Shown here piece after piece: positions 54,701-63,898 of a stretch of 64,000 nucleotides of DNA. The notes beneath the pieces were generated by a model. The model was not told the DNA's origin and made no database searches. It worked only from the letters and a program-made list of their open reading frames with translations. Location: positions 5,100,282 to 5,164,281 of the forward strand of contig CM030933.1 of NCBI GenBank assembly GCA_018136815.1. Direction: 5' to 3'. A program made the translations under genes and the position numbers. This DNA is from Isochrysis galbana. Taxonomy: Eukaryota > Haptophyta > Isochrysidales > Isochrysidaceae. Every line of letters starts with the position of its first letter. Position 1 is the stretch's first letter.

Positions 54701-54966
54701 GATCCATCAAGATGGGGGGGGCCGCCAGATACCAAATACACTGGGGCCACCCAGACAGTCACGCCAATCGGGCAAGCCGCGCGCCGAAACCTCGTCGAAA
54801 TCAGCCATCCGTGGCGCCCATTGGACGTTGAGCCGTCGCCGAGTGAGGCCCGGAGAGCCCAACTTCAAATCGAGACCGGGCGCGGTGCATGCCCGTTCTT
54901 GACGATCCACCTGAATGGGGGGCCCCGCCAGATACCAAATACACAGGGGCCACCCACACAGTCACG
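54672..54966 (+). repeat. 92-bp direct repeat pair
   Basis: 54672-54763 and 54875-54966 are near-identical: ACCGGGCGCGGTGCATGCCC, TTGACGATCCA, GCCAGATACCAAATACAC, GGGGCCACCCA and CAGTCACG occur in the same order in each. They are separated by 111 bp of unrelated sequence. Confidence 0.85.
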
Positions 54967-55012
54967 AAGAAACCCTGAGGGAAAGGAGACCAAATGAAGG
55001 CAAGCCGCCTGA

Positions 55013-55162
55013 GAGGGGGGGTGAATCGCACCATTTCTTGGCGAAGATTTTCGTAGCGTCAGGTAGCCCCCCCCCGGAGGTTTTTTATTGGGCCTCGCGC
55101 CACGGTCAAAAAATGCAGCCCAACCCTTACTAGTCGTTAAAAAGCCCCTGTTTGACCGCCCT
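55013..55162 (+). repeat. Dispersed repeat family E, third copy
   Basis: Contains GTGAATCGCACCATTTCTTG, AGATTTTCGTAGCGTCAGGT, GCCTCGCGCCACGGTCAAAA and the end TTAAAAAGCCCCTGTTTGAC then CGCCCTA. Matches 16930-17125 and the disrupted copy at 30600-32685. Confidence 0.85.
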
Positions 55163-55375
55163 ACGTTTGCTATCGGGGGATTTCCTCTTCCCCCGATAGC
55201 TATCGGGGGGTCCGCTTACGGCACCCCCCAGGAGCTATCCCCCGATAGCTCTCGGGGGATTTTCTCGGTCCCCCGGTAGCTCTCGGTCGGGGGGGCTGTT
55301 GGCGATCGGGAAAAAAATTCCCCCCGATAGCTATCGGGGCCCCCCGATAGCTCCTGGGGGGCGTTGGCTCCTGGG
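55163..55375. repeat. Cluster of CCCCGATAGCTATCGGGG palindromes
   Basis: About 210 bp in which CCCGATAG/CTATCGGG half-sites recur roughly ten times, several joined as perfect palindromes (CCCCGATAGCTATCGGGG), with spaced variants CCCCCCAGGAGCTATCCCCC and its inverted partner. The two halves of the block form a larger imperfect inverted repeat centred near 55280. Located immediately after a family E end and ~480 bp upstream of the WRAP73 start. Confidence 0.8.
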
Positions 55376-55852
55376 AGGTAACACATACACAGCTGTTCAC
55401 AGGAGTACGTCATTGGTGTAAGCATAGAGAAACATGAATATATGTTTACTATTCACTATTCCGAAGGCTGATAACATGTGAGCGCCTAACTAAAGTACTA
55501 TAAATAGTTAGCCAAGTAGCTCCTCCTATCCTTATCGTACCTTGCGTGTGGGCGTATCGGAGAGAAGCCTCGCCAACAACTGGCGGCAGAGAAAGAGCGC
55601 GGGAAAATAAGAGGGTGGGTCTGCGTGTGTCCGCAACCTCACACTCCCCTCTCCCGGTGCTGGGGTGGAAGAAGGGGGGGGCGGGGGTTGGCGTGTACGC
55701 CCTCTCCAGCTGCGTCCTCTTTCCCCTCTCTCCTGCCGCTTCTTCTCTCCACCCTCGTCGGCTCTCCACTAGGCTCTCGCCTCTCCCCTCTTCAGGGCCG
55801 ATCTCTCAGAGCGCGGCACGTTCTGTGTGATTGTTCTCCTGTGCGGACAACG

Positions 55853-57430
55853 ATGACGGCTTCCGGCTCTGAATCTGCCTCGGTGCTCTTCTCGGCGACG
55901 CATGAGCACACCTCTTCGCTTGTCCGCTTCAGCCCCGACGGAAGGCTGATTGCAAGCGCGACGATGTACCGGCTCGTCGTGCGGGATGTCGACTCTCTTC
56001 AAATCCTACATATATTTTCCTGCCTCGACAGGATTGATCAGGTCGAATGGTCAGGCGACTCGAAGTACCTGCTCTGCGGCGTCTATGCGAGAGGCGTCGC
56101 ACAGGTCTGGAGCCTCGAACATCCAGACTGGCACTGCAAGATCGATGAGGGACCGCTCGGGCTCGTGCACGTCAGATGGGCGCCTGATGGGAGGCACATC
56201 TTAGCCACCTCCGACTTCCGGCTGCGCATTACAATCTGGTCTCTACTCGACCGAGCCGTCTTTTTTCTCCGCTTCCCCAAGTATGCCAAGCACGCGCTCT
56301 CGTTCTCAGCGGGCGGCGAGTACATGGCTCTCGGCCACCGACGTGATGGCCACGACTATGTGCAGGTGGTGGACTGCAGCAAGTGGGCTGTTGTACACCG
56401 ATTTAATGTGGCCAGTAAGGACCTCGCTGACTTGCGGTATGCGCCACGCGGCGACACTCTTTGCATCATGGACGGTTTACTCGAGCCGCAAGTTTTAGTG
56501 TACAGACAGAATGGCCAACTTATCTCGACGTACAAGATGCAGCCTAGCCCTGGATGCGATCTTGGGCCAAAGGGGATCTCCTGGAGCCCTTCTGGCGACT
56601 TGCTCATCATCTGTGGCTTTGACCACCGCGTCAACGTGCTTCATCGTAGCTCGTGGGCGCATGTGGCTGAGCTGGAGCACAACTCCGTGTTGAGCGCGGC
56701 ATTCGCCCCAGACGCAGTTGCGTATGTGCAGGTGGCCCGATCAGCGACGGGACGGGTGGTTGCCGAGGCGTCAGCGCACGAGAGCGAGTCGGACACGATT
56801 GATGGTCCTGAGATGCTTCTACGTCGCGGGCAAGAGCTGATTTACACCGCCCAGAAGCTACCCCTCAGTATTCCAACAGTCAAGCCAACCCCTGACAAAC
56901 TGAACCCCCACATGGGTATCGGCATCGTCGAGTGGTCAGCAGATGGCCGCTTTTTTGCCACAAGGAACGATGGGATGCCTCGGGCCATCTTCATTTGGGA
57001 TGGATCGACACTTGCTCTGCATAGCGTTATGCTACAAGTCGCCGCAGTGCGATCCATGGCGTGGCACCCGACTCGGCAAGTGCTTGCCGTGTGTACTGGC
57101 ATTGCGGCGATTGTCCTTTGGTCGCCCCAAGGCTGCCAGACCGCGCCTCTACCAGACGATAGAGCCTTTCGCGTGTCCACTGCCACATGGAATTCTATGG
57201 GCGATGCGCTTGTGCTGCTTGACAAGGATTCATTTTGTGTTTCCTTCGTGCGCCTGGGGCAAAACACCGACACGGCGCCCCCCATCGCCCCGCGACTTAC
57301 TGCTGAGGAAGAGGAGGAGATACGCCAAATGCTCGACTCAGAGTTGACGTTGGACAAATCCTCTTGCAAGCAGACTTCGCAGCCGCGCCAACGAGATGAG
57401 AATGTCAACACCCAAAACGACCAGAGTTGA
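55853..57430 (+). CDS. WRAP73: WD repeat protein WRAP73/WDR8
   Basis: Single exon, 525 residues, beginning MTASGSESASVLFSATHEHT. Residue order closely follows WRAP73: RFSPDGRLIASATMYRLVVR, DSLQILHIFSCLDRIDQVEW, RGVAQVWSLEHPDWHCKIDE, APDGRHILATSDFRLRITIW, EYMALGHRRDGHDYV, LISTYKMQPSPGCDLGPKGI, and the late blade VRSMAWHPTRQVLAVCTG. WRAP73/WDR8 with SSX2IP (Msd1 in yeast) anchors spindle microtubule minus ends at the centrosome and supports ciliary assembly, so a flagellate or at least an organism with a microtubule-organising centre is implied. The acidic tail EEEEEIRQML lies outside the propeller. The ATG follows a less conserved, non-homologous open stretch and is the first Met before recognisable blades. 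Confidence 0.93.
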   Translation: MTASGSESASVLFSATHEHTSSLVRFSPDGRLIASATMYRLVVRDVDSLQILHIFSCLDRIDQVEWSGDSKYLLCGVYARGVAQVWSLEHPDWHCKIDEGPLGLVHVRWAPDGRHILATSDFRLRITIWSLLDRAVFFLRFPKYAKHALSFSAGGEYMALGHRRDGHDYVQVVDCSKWAVVHRFNVASKDLADLRYAPRGDTLCIMDGLLEPQVLVYRQNGQLISTYKMQPSPGCDLGPKGISWSPSGDLLIICGFDHRVNVLHRSSWAHVAELEHNSVLSAAFAPDAVAYVQVARSATGRVVAEASAHESESDTIDGPEMLLRRGQELIYTAQKLPLSIPTVKPTPDKLNPHMGIGIVEWSADGRFFATRNDGMPRAIFIWDGSTLALHSVMLQVAAVRSMAWHPTRQVLAVCTGIAAIVLWSPQGCQTAPLPDDRAFRVSTATWNSMGDALVLLDKDSFCVSFVRLGQNTDTAPPIAPRLTAEEEEEIRQMLDSELTLDKSSCKQTSQPRQRDENVNTQNDQS

Positions 57431-58079
57431 CTTTCATGTTAGCTTCAACACCTCGTATTCAGAGTGCCTTGTCGTGCGGCGTGGGATGGTGATGAGTGCA
57501 TGTGGCATGAGGCGTTATTTCGCACCACCCACCCGCCCCACGATATCGTAGTCACATCAAATTACATCAAATGCGAGAACAAGGGCGCGAGCTGCGCAAA
57601 GGCAAAGCCCAACGGTGGCTATAGCAACTATCTATCTGCATTGATATCGTAGTTGAAATTGATATAGGCATACCACACGATAGGTGCCGGGGCCGCCAAG
57701 GCAGCAAGAGCGGCGTGGGCGCGCCCCTAGCGCCGGCCATCCGAGGCGCGCGCTTGCGCGCCAAAGCTTGTGCGCTTCGCAACGGAGGGCAACTGCGTCG
57801 CATGTCGCAGCTATCGGTGATGATAGCTCGGTCAAGCACGAGCTAAAATATACTTGACAAAAAAACCTTTTAATATTCTCGCCTCGTGCGTGGCCGTGGG
57901 GTTAACTAAAAAATGCTTGACGACGAGCGGTATGCCTGTGCTTGATAACATTCGAGCCCTCAAGGCGATGGAATAGGAAAAGAGAATTGGTGTCGCAACT
58001 GCAGCCAGCACAAGCCCGCTAGACGAGGAGCAGTCGCGGCAAAGCTCCTCACTTGCAGCGCTGAATCCCAACGTAGACT
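57431..58079. other. Intergenic region between convergent genes
   Basis: Holds a family C terminus (A-run, CCTTTTAATATTCTCGCC, CGTGGCC) at about 57853-57893. An 83-codon minus-strand frame overlaps the FG-GAP gene's stop and could be an alternative last exon, but no compelling splice site supports it. Confidence 0.45.
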
Positions 58080-59711
58080 TCAAACCTTGTGGGCGTTGCC
58101 ACCAGGCTCATCCGCTGCGCGGAAGGTTGAGCCTCGTGCACTTGAGCCACGCCAAACGGCTGAAGCGCGGCACGCTGACGCGCGCCAGGCCGACGTGAGG
58201 GCAGCTGAGAAGCGCATTGACGAAAAGGAGGTTGGCACCACCACGCTTATCTTACCACGTCTCCCGCACTGCCTGTTGATCGCATACACCAGCACCAACA
58301 CGGCCACAACGACGGCCACGCCGCTGCTCACAAGGCCAATTACCAACACAGTACTCGAAGCTGGGGGCGGCGAGGGAGGCGGTGGCGGCGGCAAAGGCGG
58401 TGGTGGCGGCGAAGGTGGTGGCAAGGGTGGCGAGGGCGGCGATGCGGGGCCCGTGAAGACGCGCACGGTACCTGTGGCATTACCGTACGGTGCACCTACG
58501 GCAAGTATCTTGCCGTCATCGCTCAGCGCAACAGACCAGCCGCTCTCGTCACCTGCTTCCTCGCCGTCAATGTCGTCACCAATCTGCTCCCATGACGTAG
58601 AGGTCCACATGAAGACACGAGTGTGACCCGAGTTCTCTCCGGTGCCATCATTGTACGGGGCGCCCAAGGCGAGCAAGGTGCCATCTCGGCTGAGCGCAAT
58701 CGACCGGCCGCACTGATCGTTGGCCGCCTCTCCGTTGATGGCGTCGCCTACCTGCTCCCATGCCGACAAGGTCCACTTGAACACACGAGCATGGCCCGAT
58801 GAGAACCCACCGCCACTGTTGTACGGGGCGCCCACCGCGAGCGTTAAGCCGTCGCCACTCAGAGAGACGGACCAACCGCTTTCGTCACCAGCCACCTCAC
58901 CATTGATGTCGTCACCAAGCTGCTGCCACGCTGAAGAAGTCCATTTGAACACGCGTGCGTTGCCCGACGATCTCCCACCACTGTTGCTGTAAGGGGAGCC
59001 CACTGCGAGCACTGAGCCATCAGCGGAGAGCGCAACGGACCAGCCGCTTTCATCGAGGGCCGCCTTGCCATCAATATCATCGCCGAGCTGCTGCCAAGCT
59101 GGCGCGATGTATTTGAACACACGCGCGTGACCCGACAGTTCGCCGTTGCCATTGTTGTATGGTGCGCCCACCGCGAGCGTCAAGCCATCTGACGAGAGCG
59201 AGATGGACCAGCCACTTTCGTCGCCAGCCGTCTCGCCAATGATATCTTCGCCGAGCTGCTCCCAATCTGATAAAGTCCATGTATAGACACGCACATGTCC
59301 CGAGCTAGTGCCCGCGTCATCGTTGTACGGGGCGCCCACTGCGAGCGTCCGGCCATCAGCAGACAGCGCGACAGCCCAGCCTGAGCGGTCGATCTGGGCC
59401 TGGCCGTCGATGTCAGCACCGAGCTGCGCCCAGGCGGAGGTGGAGAGGGAGTATACGCGCGCATGACCCGAGCTCGTGCCCGCGCCGTCGTTGTACGGAG
59501 CTCCTGTCGCGAGTGTGAGGCCGTCAGCGGAGAGAGAGACGAGAGAGCCGCTCTGGTCATTCAAGGCTTCCCCCAAGATGGTGGCTCCCTGCTGGCGCCA
59601 GAAGGTGGAGGACTCAAGCAGTTGGCGAGATGAGACCGCCCTTCTCTCGCCCGACGACTGAGACTGAGAGAGAGACAGATGCGTCGCCAGCGTCAGCATC
59701 GAAAAGGCCAT
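58080..59711 (-). CDS. Membrane protein with seven FG-GAP-like repeats
   Basis: Single exon, 543 residues. The N-terminus MAFSMLTLATHLSLS is hydrophobic enough for a short signal peptide. Seven ~52-55-residue repeats follow, each built on W-x-Q-x-G-x-x-I-x-G-E ... D-x-S-G-x-S-V-x-L-S-x-D-G-x-x-L-A-V-G-A-P-Y-N ... S-G-H-A-R-V-F-x-W. The GAPYND/GAPYNN core resembles FG-GAP beta-propeller blades of integrin alpha chains and related extracellular proteins. A Pro-rich stalk (PPSPPLPPPSPPPPPLPPPP) precedes one transmembrane helix (VIGLVSSGVAVVVAVLVLVY) and a basic Cys/Arg-rich cytoplasmic tail. The architecture suggests a cell-surface seven-bladed propeller on a stalk, for adhesion or wall contact; the ligand is unknown. 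Confidence 0.8.
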   Translation of the reverse strand: MAFSMLTLATHLSLSQSQSSGERRAVSSRQLLESSTFWRQQGATILGEALNDQSGSLVSLSADGLTLATGAPYNDGAGTSSGHARVYSLSTSAWAQLGADIDGQAQIDRSGWAVALSADGRTLAVGAPYNDDAGTSSGHVRVYTWTLSDWEQLGEDIIGETAGDESGWSISLSSDGLTLAVGAPYNNGNGELSGHARVFKYIAPAWQQLGDDIDGKAALDESGWSVALSADGSVLAVGSPYSNSGGRSSGNARVFKWTSSAWQQLGDDINGEVAGDESGWSVSLSGDGLTLAVGAPYNSGGGFSSGHARVFKWTLSAWEQVGDAINGEAANDQCGRSIALSRDGTLLALGAPYNDGTGENSGHTRVFMWTSTSWEQIGDDIDGEEAGDESGWSVALSDDGKILAVGAPYGNATGTVRVFTGPASPPSPPLPPPSPPPPPLPPPPPPSPPPASSTVLVIGLVSSGVAVVVAVLVLVYAINRQCGRRGKISVVVPTSFSSMRFSAALTSAWRASACRASAVWRGSSARGSTFRAADEPGGNAHKV

Positions 59712-60579
59712 GCGAGGCTGTGAGGAGGGAGGCTCGGCCCCCGACGCTGTGGGGGGTCCTCACGGGGTTAGACGAGAGGAGAGAGAGAAGAGAGGGAGGG
59801 GGTTAGGGTGAAGGGAGACAGCAGAAAAGCCTACGAGATGGTAAGGGGGGGAGAGGAGAAAGCCAAGGTGAGACCAGATAGGAAGAGAGGGAGAAGGAGG
59901 CTGTCTGAGAGGGGCTTCCGTTATTTGTCTCTCGGACTATATAGATAACTCCAGAGTCCGTCCTCTCGCTTTTTTCGTGGAACGAAACAGACAGCAGAAG
60001 AGAGGAAGAAGAGAGGCAGAAGAGAGGCAGAAGAGAAAACAGGGGACAAGAGAGCGTTCTTCAGTTCGTTTAGTATTTCTTCACAATTTGGAATCTTCTA
60101 CGAGAGTGTCGTCGTTGTAGAATGATTGTGCCACTGCGTGTCTGCCAATGCCAAAGACGGGAGAAGAAAAAAGAGAGATAGGGAGAGGGGGGGGAGTCGG
60201 TTTCACCCCCCGGGACACGGCGCGCCATCTTTGATCATCGGAGCCAGCGTTACGCGCGCTGCTTTCCCTCTCTCTCTCTCCCTCTCTCTGCTCTCTCTCT
60301 CTCTCTGTCTGTCTGTCTGTCTCTCTCTCGTTCTACACTGCAGTTTCACACCTAAGTACCTCATAATACGTGCAGAATCTCCAAGACGACGAGTTTGTCA
60401 GAGCGACAGAGCCGCGATGCCCTCAACTTATTTGACCAACGTCGCGCAGCGAGTTCAAATAAGAGAGCTAGGCTAGGAGGTATCAGGTGGAGGAGGATCG
60501 TGGCCGTGTGGCGGAGCGCTAGCGGAGCGCCCCACCATGGGGAAAGTGAGCTAGATCGAACGCACCGCTTCAAAATGGG
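59712..60579. other. Upstream region of the FG-GAP gene
   Basis: GA-rich short repeats (AGAAGAGAGGCAGAAGAGAGGC) at about 59994-60040, and CT/GTCT repeats at about 60267-60330. No gene recognised. Confidence 0.5.
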
Positions 60580-61764
60580 TCATCCGCAGTACACACCGGC
60601 CCTCCGTTCGTCCCGGAGCACACATTCGCCTCCTCGGAGGGGATCCAATTTGTAATTGTAAAACTGGCCGGTTTCAGTGATTAGCAACAGCGACATCCCG
60701 TCCCCTTGACGCCCTGGCGTGGGTGAAGTGGACCGGAGTGCGGCGGCAGCGCGGGTCCCCGCCGGAAGCTTCGTGTACGCGAACGCTCTTTCGCCTGACA
60801 GCATGTTGAAGCTGTTGGCTAATTGCCTTTTGCCAATGCCGCCCGAGACTGCTCCGCGTTGTGTACTCAAGCTCCATACGTGTACGGTGCCAGAAGAGGC
60901 GACGGCGCAGAGCATCTCACTACACGCGTGACCCACCGCCGAAGTACCGACTGAGCCGCAACCAGATGCCGCTAGTGCTTGTCTAGTGTCCCACCCATCT
61001 TGATGGCCGCCATCATGTGCATTGCAAGGCGTTGGATTCAACATGTTGGAGAAGGCGAGCACGTAAATGGTGGACGCCATGGTCCCGCGACGAAAGGCGT
61101 ACAGCAGCTCGCCTTGCGGAAAGGAGTGGACATTGATAACAGTGCCCTTGTCCGAGGCGGAGGCGATCAGCAGCCCGCAAGGCGAAATCGTCAGCACACT
61201 AAGCGTCGAGCGGCGCGCTTGTAGAGTTGAGAGTGGGTGCAGGTTCAGGGCGTCGAATAACAGGACCTGGCCGGGGCCAGCGGCGGGTAGCACGGCGTGG
61301 CACCTGTCGCTGTTTGCGCACATGTCTGCTAGACCGAGTCGGTTAGGCGCCGTCTCGAGCGTATGGAGCAGCCTCATCGAGCTGAGCTCAAACACATGCA
61401 CGCTCGTCTGCAGCACAACGAGCAGGCGCGCTAGGTTGAGTCTCAGGCTGAGGATGGATGAGCTGAAGTTGACTTCACATAGCACCTCGCCACTCGCAGT
61501 GTTGCACAGCCGCAGACGCCGCGTAGAGTCGCCCGGCCGCTCGCCGTCCCCCACGAGCGCCAGAAGCGAAGAACGCTGCAGCATCTGCACGATCCGCACG
61601 CCTCCACCGTCAGCCGATGAGTGGATGGGCGCCCATGGGTCGCAGTGGAAGAGCTGGTATCCATGACGCGTGCCGACAGCCACGCACGAGCCGTCCTGGT
61701 TGAACGAATAAGCCAGCAGCGAGCTAGACGAGCTGGACAAGCGGCTCGACTCGGCCGACGCCAT
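60580..61764 (-). CDS. ATG18: PROPPIN autophagy protein, ATG18/WIPI type
   Basis: Single exon, 394 residues, from MASAESSRLSSSS. The propeller opens with LLAYSFNQDGSCVAVGTRHG, followed by GGVRIVQMLQRSSLLALVGD, RRLRLCNT, ILSLRLNLARLLVVLQTSVHVFEL and SASDKGTVINVHSF, and contains the phosphoinositide-binding FRRG (residues 224-227) in LYAFRRGTMASTI, the hallmark of Atg18/WIPI proteins. These bind PI3P and PI(3,5)P2 on phagophores and endolysosomes and recruit ATG2 or ATG16 for autophagosome growth. An in-frame ATG 27 codons upstream adds only an Arg-rich non-conserved extension and was not chosen. WIPI1/2-type versus WIPI3/4-type cannot be settled by eye; the spacing suits either. Confidence 0.92.
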   Translation of the reverse strand: MASAESSRLSSSSSSLLAYSFNQDGSCVAVGTRHGYQLFHCDPWAPIHSSADGGGVRIVQMLQRSSLLALVGDGERPGDSTRRLRLCNTASGEVLCEVNFSSSILSLRLNLARLLVVLQTSVHVFELSSMRLLHTLETAPNRLGLADMCANSDRCHAVLPAAGPGQVLLFDALNLHPLSTLQARRSTLSVLTISPCGLLIASASDKGTVINVHSFPQGELLYAFRRGTMASTIYVLAFSNMLNPTPCNAHDGGHQDGWDTRQALAASGCGSVGTSAVGHACSEMLCAVASSGTVHVWSLSTQRGAVSGGIGKRQLANSFNMLSGERAFAYTKLPAGTRAAAALRSTSPTPGRQGDGMSLLLITETGQFYNYKLDPLRGGECVLRDERRAGVYCG

Positions 61765-62092
61765 CGATCGGCGCCGGCGGCGCCGAGAGATCCAAACAGG
61801 ATCGCTCCCACATATTCCTACATCTGCATATCTAGATAGAGGCATGAGCTTCTGAAAACGGCCCCATCTCCATTTCTATTTCTATTTGGAAAATTAAAAT
61901 TTGAGCCTTAGACCTCTAGAGGTTGCTCCAACTAGATGAAAGTGCGTCTATTTTCAAATGAGGATAGTGGTGACTCACAGTGACGTTTTGCGCAAGCGCA
62001 AGCGCGCGCGCGCAAGCAGGAGCCTCACAAACTCACAAACCGCAAACCACAAATTGTCCACAAACACAAACCAGCCCGCCCCAACATCCAAC
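61765..62092. other. Upstream flank of the PROPPIN gene
   Basis: Nothing recognised except a GCAAGCGCAAGCGCGCGCGC run near 61992. Confidence 0.35.
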
Positions 62093-62225
62093 ATAAAAAA
62101 AACCTTTTGATAACCTCGCGTCGCGCGTGGCATTGCGGTGTCAATCTGCAGCCACGCCCGTCCCCCCTCCTTTCCCTCACTTTCCACCTTGCGGCATCAT
62201 CCCTCGTGCTCTACTTAGGGGCCAA
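62093..62225 (+). repeat. Dispersed repeat family C, copy 2
   Basis: A-run, CCTTTTGATAACCTCGCG, CGCGCGTGGC, CACGCCCGTCCCC and TCGTGCTCTACTTAGGGGCC in the order seen at 22362-22500. Confidence 0.75.
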
Positions 62226-62520
62226 GAGGTAGTCTAAGATTAAGATACGCTCAGGCTCTAGCTACTAGCTACTATAGCTACCCCGAGAGACGAGAGACGA
62301 GGCACACACGACACACGGTCAACGTGAAGACGTGAAGCTAGGGCGGCGAGCAGTAGACGGAGCCGTTCATTTCTTTCTCTGCGGCTTGCGGCTTGCCGCT
62401 TACAAAGGTTTTTGGAACTTGGAATAACTTGGTTCACATATCACATGTTCTCAATCTCAATGTTCAATGTTCCACAATGCACAATGTTAATGTTAATGTT
62501 AATGTTCTCACACATGTGCA

Positions 62521-62890
62521 TATATTAGCCCGGTCACTCACTCATTTTAACCACTATTTTCCACCTCCCCTGGGTGTCCAAGGATTCCTTAGGGTCCCCC
62601 CCGACCTGCCCCGCCAACTCCCTCCCCCCTCCGAACGACCCCCTCCCTCCTCCCGCGCCCACGAAGGGCAATGGCGTCGGTGAGGGACCCCCCTCCCTTC
62701 CCCCGCGCGTGGCGGGCTATTTTGGGAGATTGAGGCGGGCGCTCACGGGAGGGAATCAGAGTGGTGAATGTGGGGCGCATCACTATTTGAAACGCGGAGC
62801 TTCCGCGACGTCCGATCGCGCGCGATCGGCCGAAGAATGGCCTGGAGGTGGTGGCCATGCAGAGCCTAGAGCTCTCGCGAGCAGGGTGGG
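62521..62890 (-). repeat. Dispersed repeat family D, inverted copy
   Basis: Inverted counterpart of 6510-6900: AGCCCGGTCACTCACTC, TGGGTGTCCAAGGA, GAAGGGCAATGGCGTCGGTG, CGATCGGCCGAAGAATGGCC and TGGAGGTGGTGG. Moderate divergence. Confidence 0.75.
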
Positions 62891-63349
62891 GGGTCAAGGG
62901 TAGGTAGCACGCTGGTGCTCAAGGGTCGCACACACTCGTATTGACCCATCCTGGCCCCTCGCACCGCAGGAATGCCTCGATTCGATCCGGCCCGACGCCC
63001 AGGGCCAAAGTCGCGTTCCGTCAAAAGAGGGCCAGGTTATTTGTTTTCTTTTCAGTCTGTACAATTACAAGGCCCAATATTATTATTGCAAGGTTGTTTG
63101 TTTTCTTTTTGGTCTATTGTTACAATTACAAAGTGTTCTTATATTATTGTCAGGTTATTTGTTTTCTTCTTCAACCAGTCAACTCCAGTTTTCGACAACC
63201 AGTCAACTCCAGCTTGGCACACGTCCAGCTTGCTTGCGAAAGGCGAACGAGAAGTAGAGTTGCGCAACTTGCGCCTCTTTCTCACTCAGAACTGGCAGTG
63301 ATTGGCCTCCCCGCCCGTCGCTGCCGCGCATTTTACCTACCGCTGAGTG

Positions 63350-63692
63350 ACTGTCTCTCCGCCGCTGTCACCTCCTCCGCCCTCTCCGCCGCCGTCACCT
63401 CCTCCGCCCTCTCCGTCGCCGTCATCCCCTCCATTGCCTTCTCCGCCTCCGCCCTCTCCGCCGCCGTCATCGCCTCCATTGCCTTCTCCGCCTCCGCCCT
63501 CTCCGCCGCCGTCACCTCCTCCACCATATCCGCCGCCGTCACTTCCTCCGCCCTCTCCGCCGCCGTCACCTCCTCCGCCCTCTCCGCCGCCGTCACCTCC
63601 TCCGCCCTCCCCGTCGCCGTCATCCCCTCCATTGCCTTCTCCGCCTCCGCCCTCTCCGCCGCCGTCATCGCCTCCATTGCCTTCTGCGCCTC
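63350..63692. repeat. Coding-compatible minisatellite, 27-bp and ~42-bp units
   Basis: Tandem array built on the 27-bp unit GCCGCCGTCACCTCCTCCGC + CCTCTCC, with interspersed longer units containing GTCATCGCCTCCATTGCCTT. Because 27 and 42 are multiples of three and stops are absent, three frames stay open: a Pro/Ser-rich one, an Ala/Ser/Val-rich one, and on the minus strand an Ala/Glu/Met-rich one (repeats of MTAAERAEAEKAME). Which, if any, is translated cannot be told. It might be an exon of a gene, but no flanking domain is recognisable. Confidence 0.85.
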
Positions 63693-63898
63693 CGCCCCGC
63701 CAGCGCGCCCGGTCGTGTTCGAAAATTGGGCACTGTCAGAGCAAGGCTCGTCTCACTCTTGGAGATTGCCTGCGAGGGCGCGCCGGCAGCTAGCGCGGAA
63801 TGCGGTTCTTGCGGGGAGCTCGTGGAGCTTTCCTCGGGGGTGACTACGGGCATGGTGATCGACAGGCTGCAACCGGTAGCCGCGGCGACTTAGGACGA

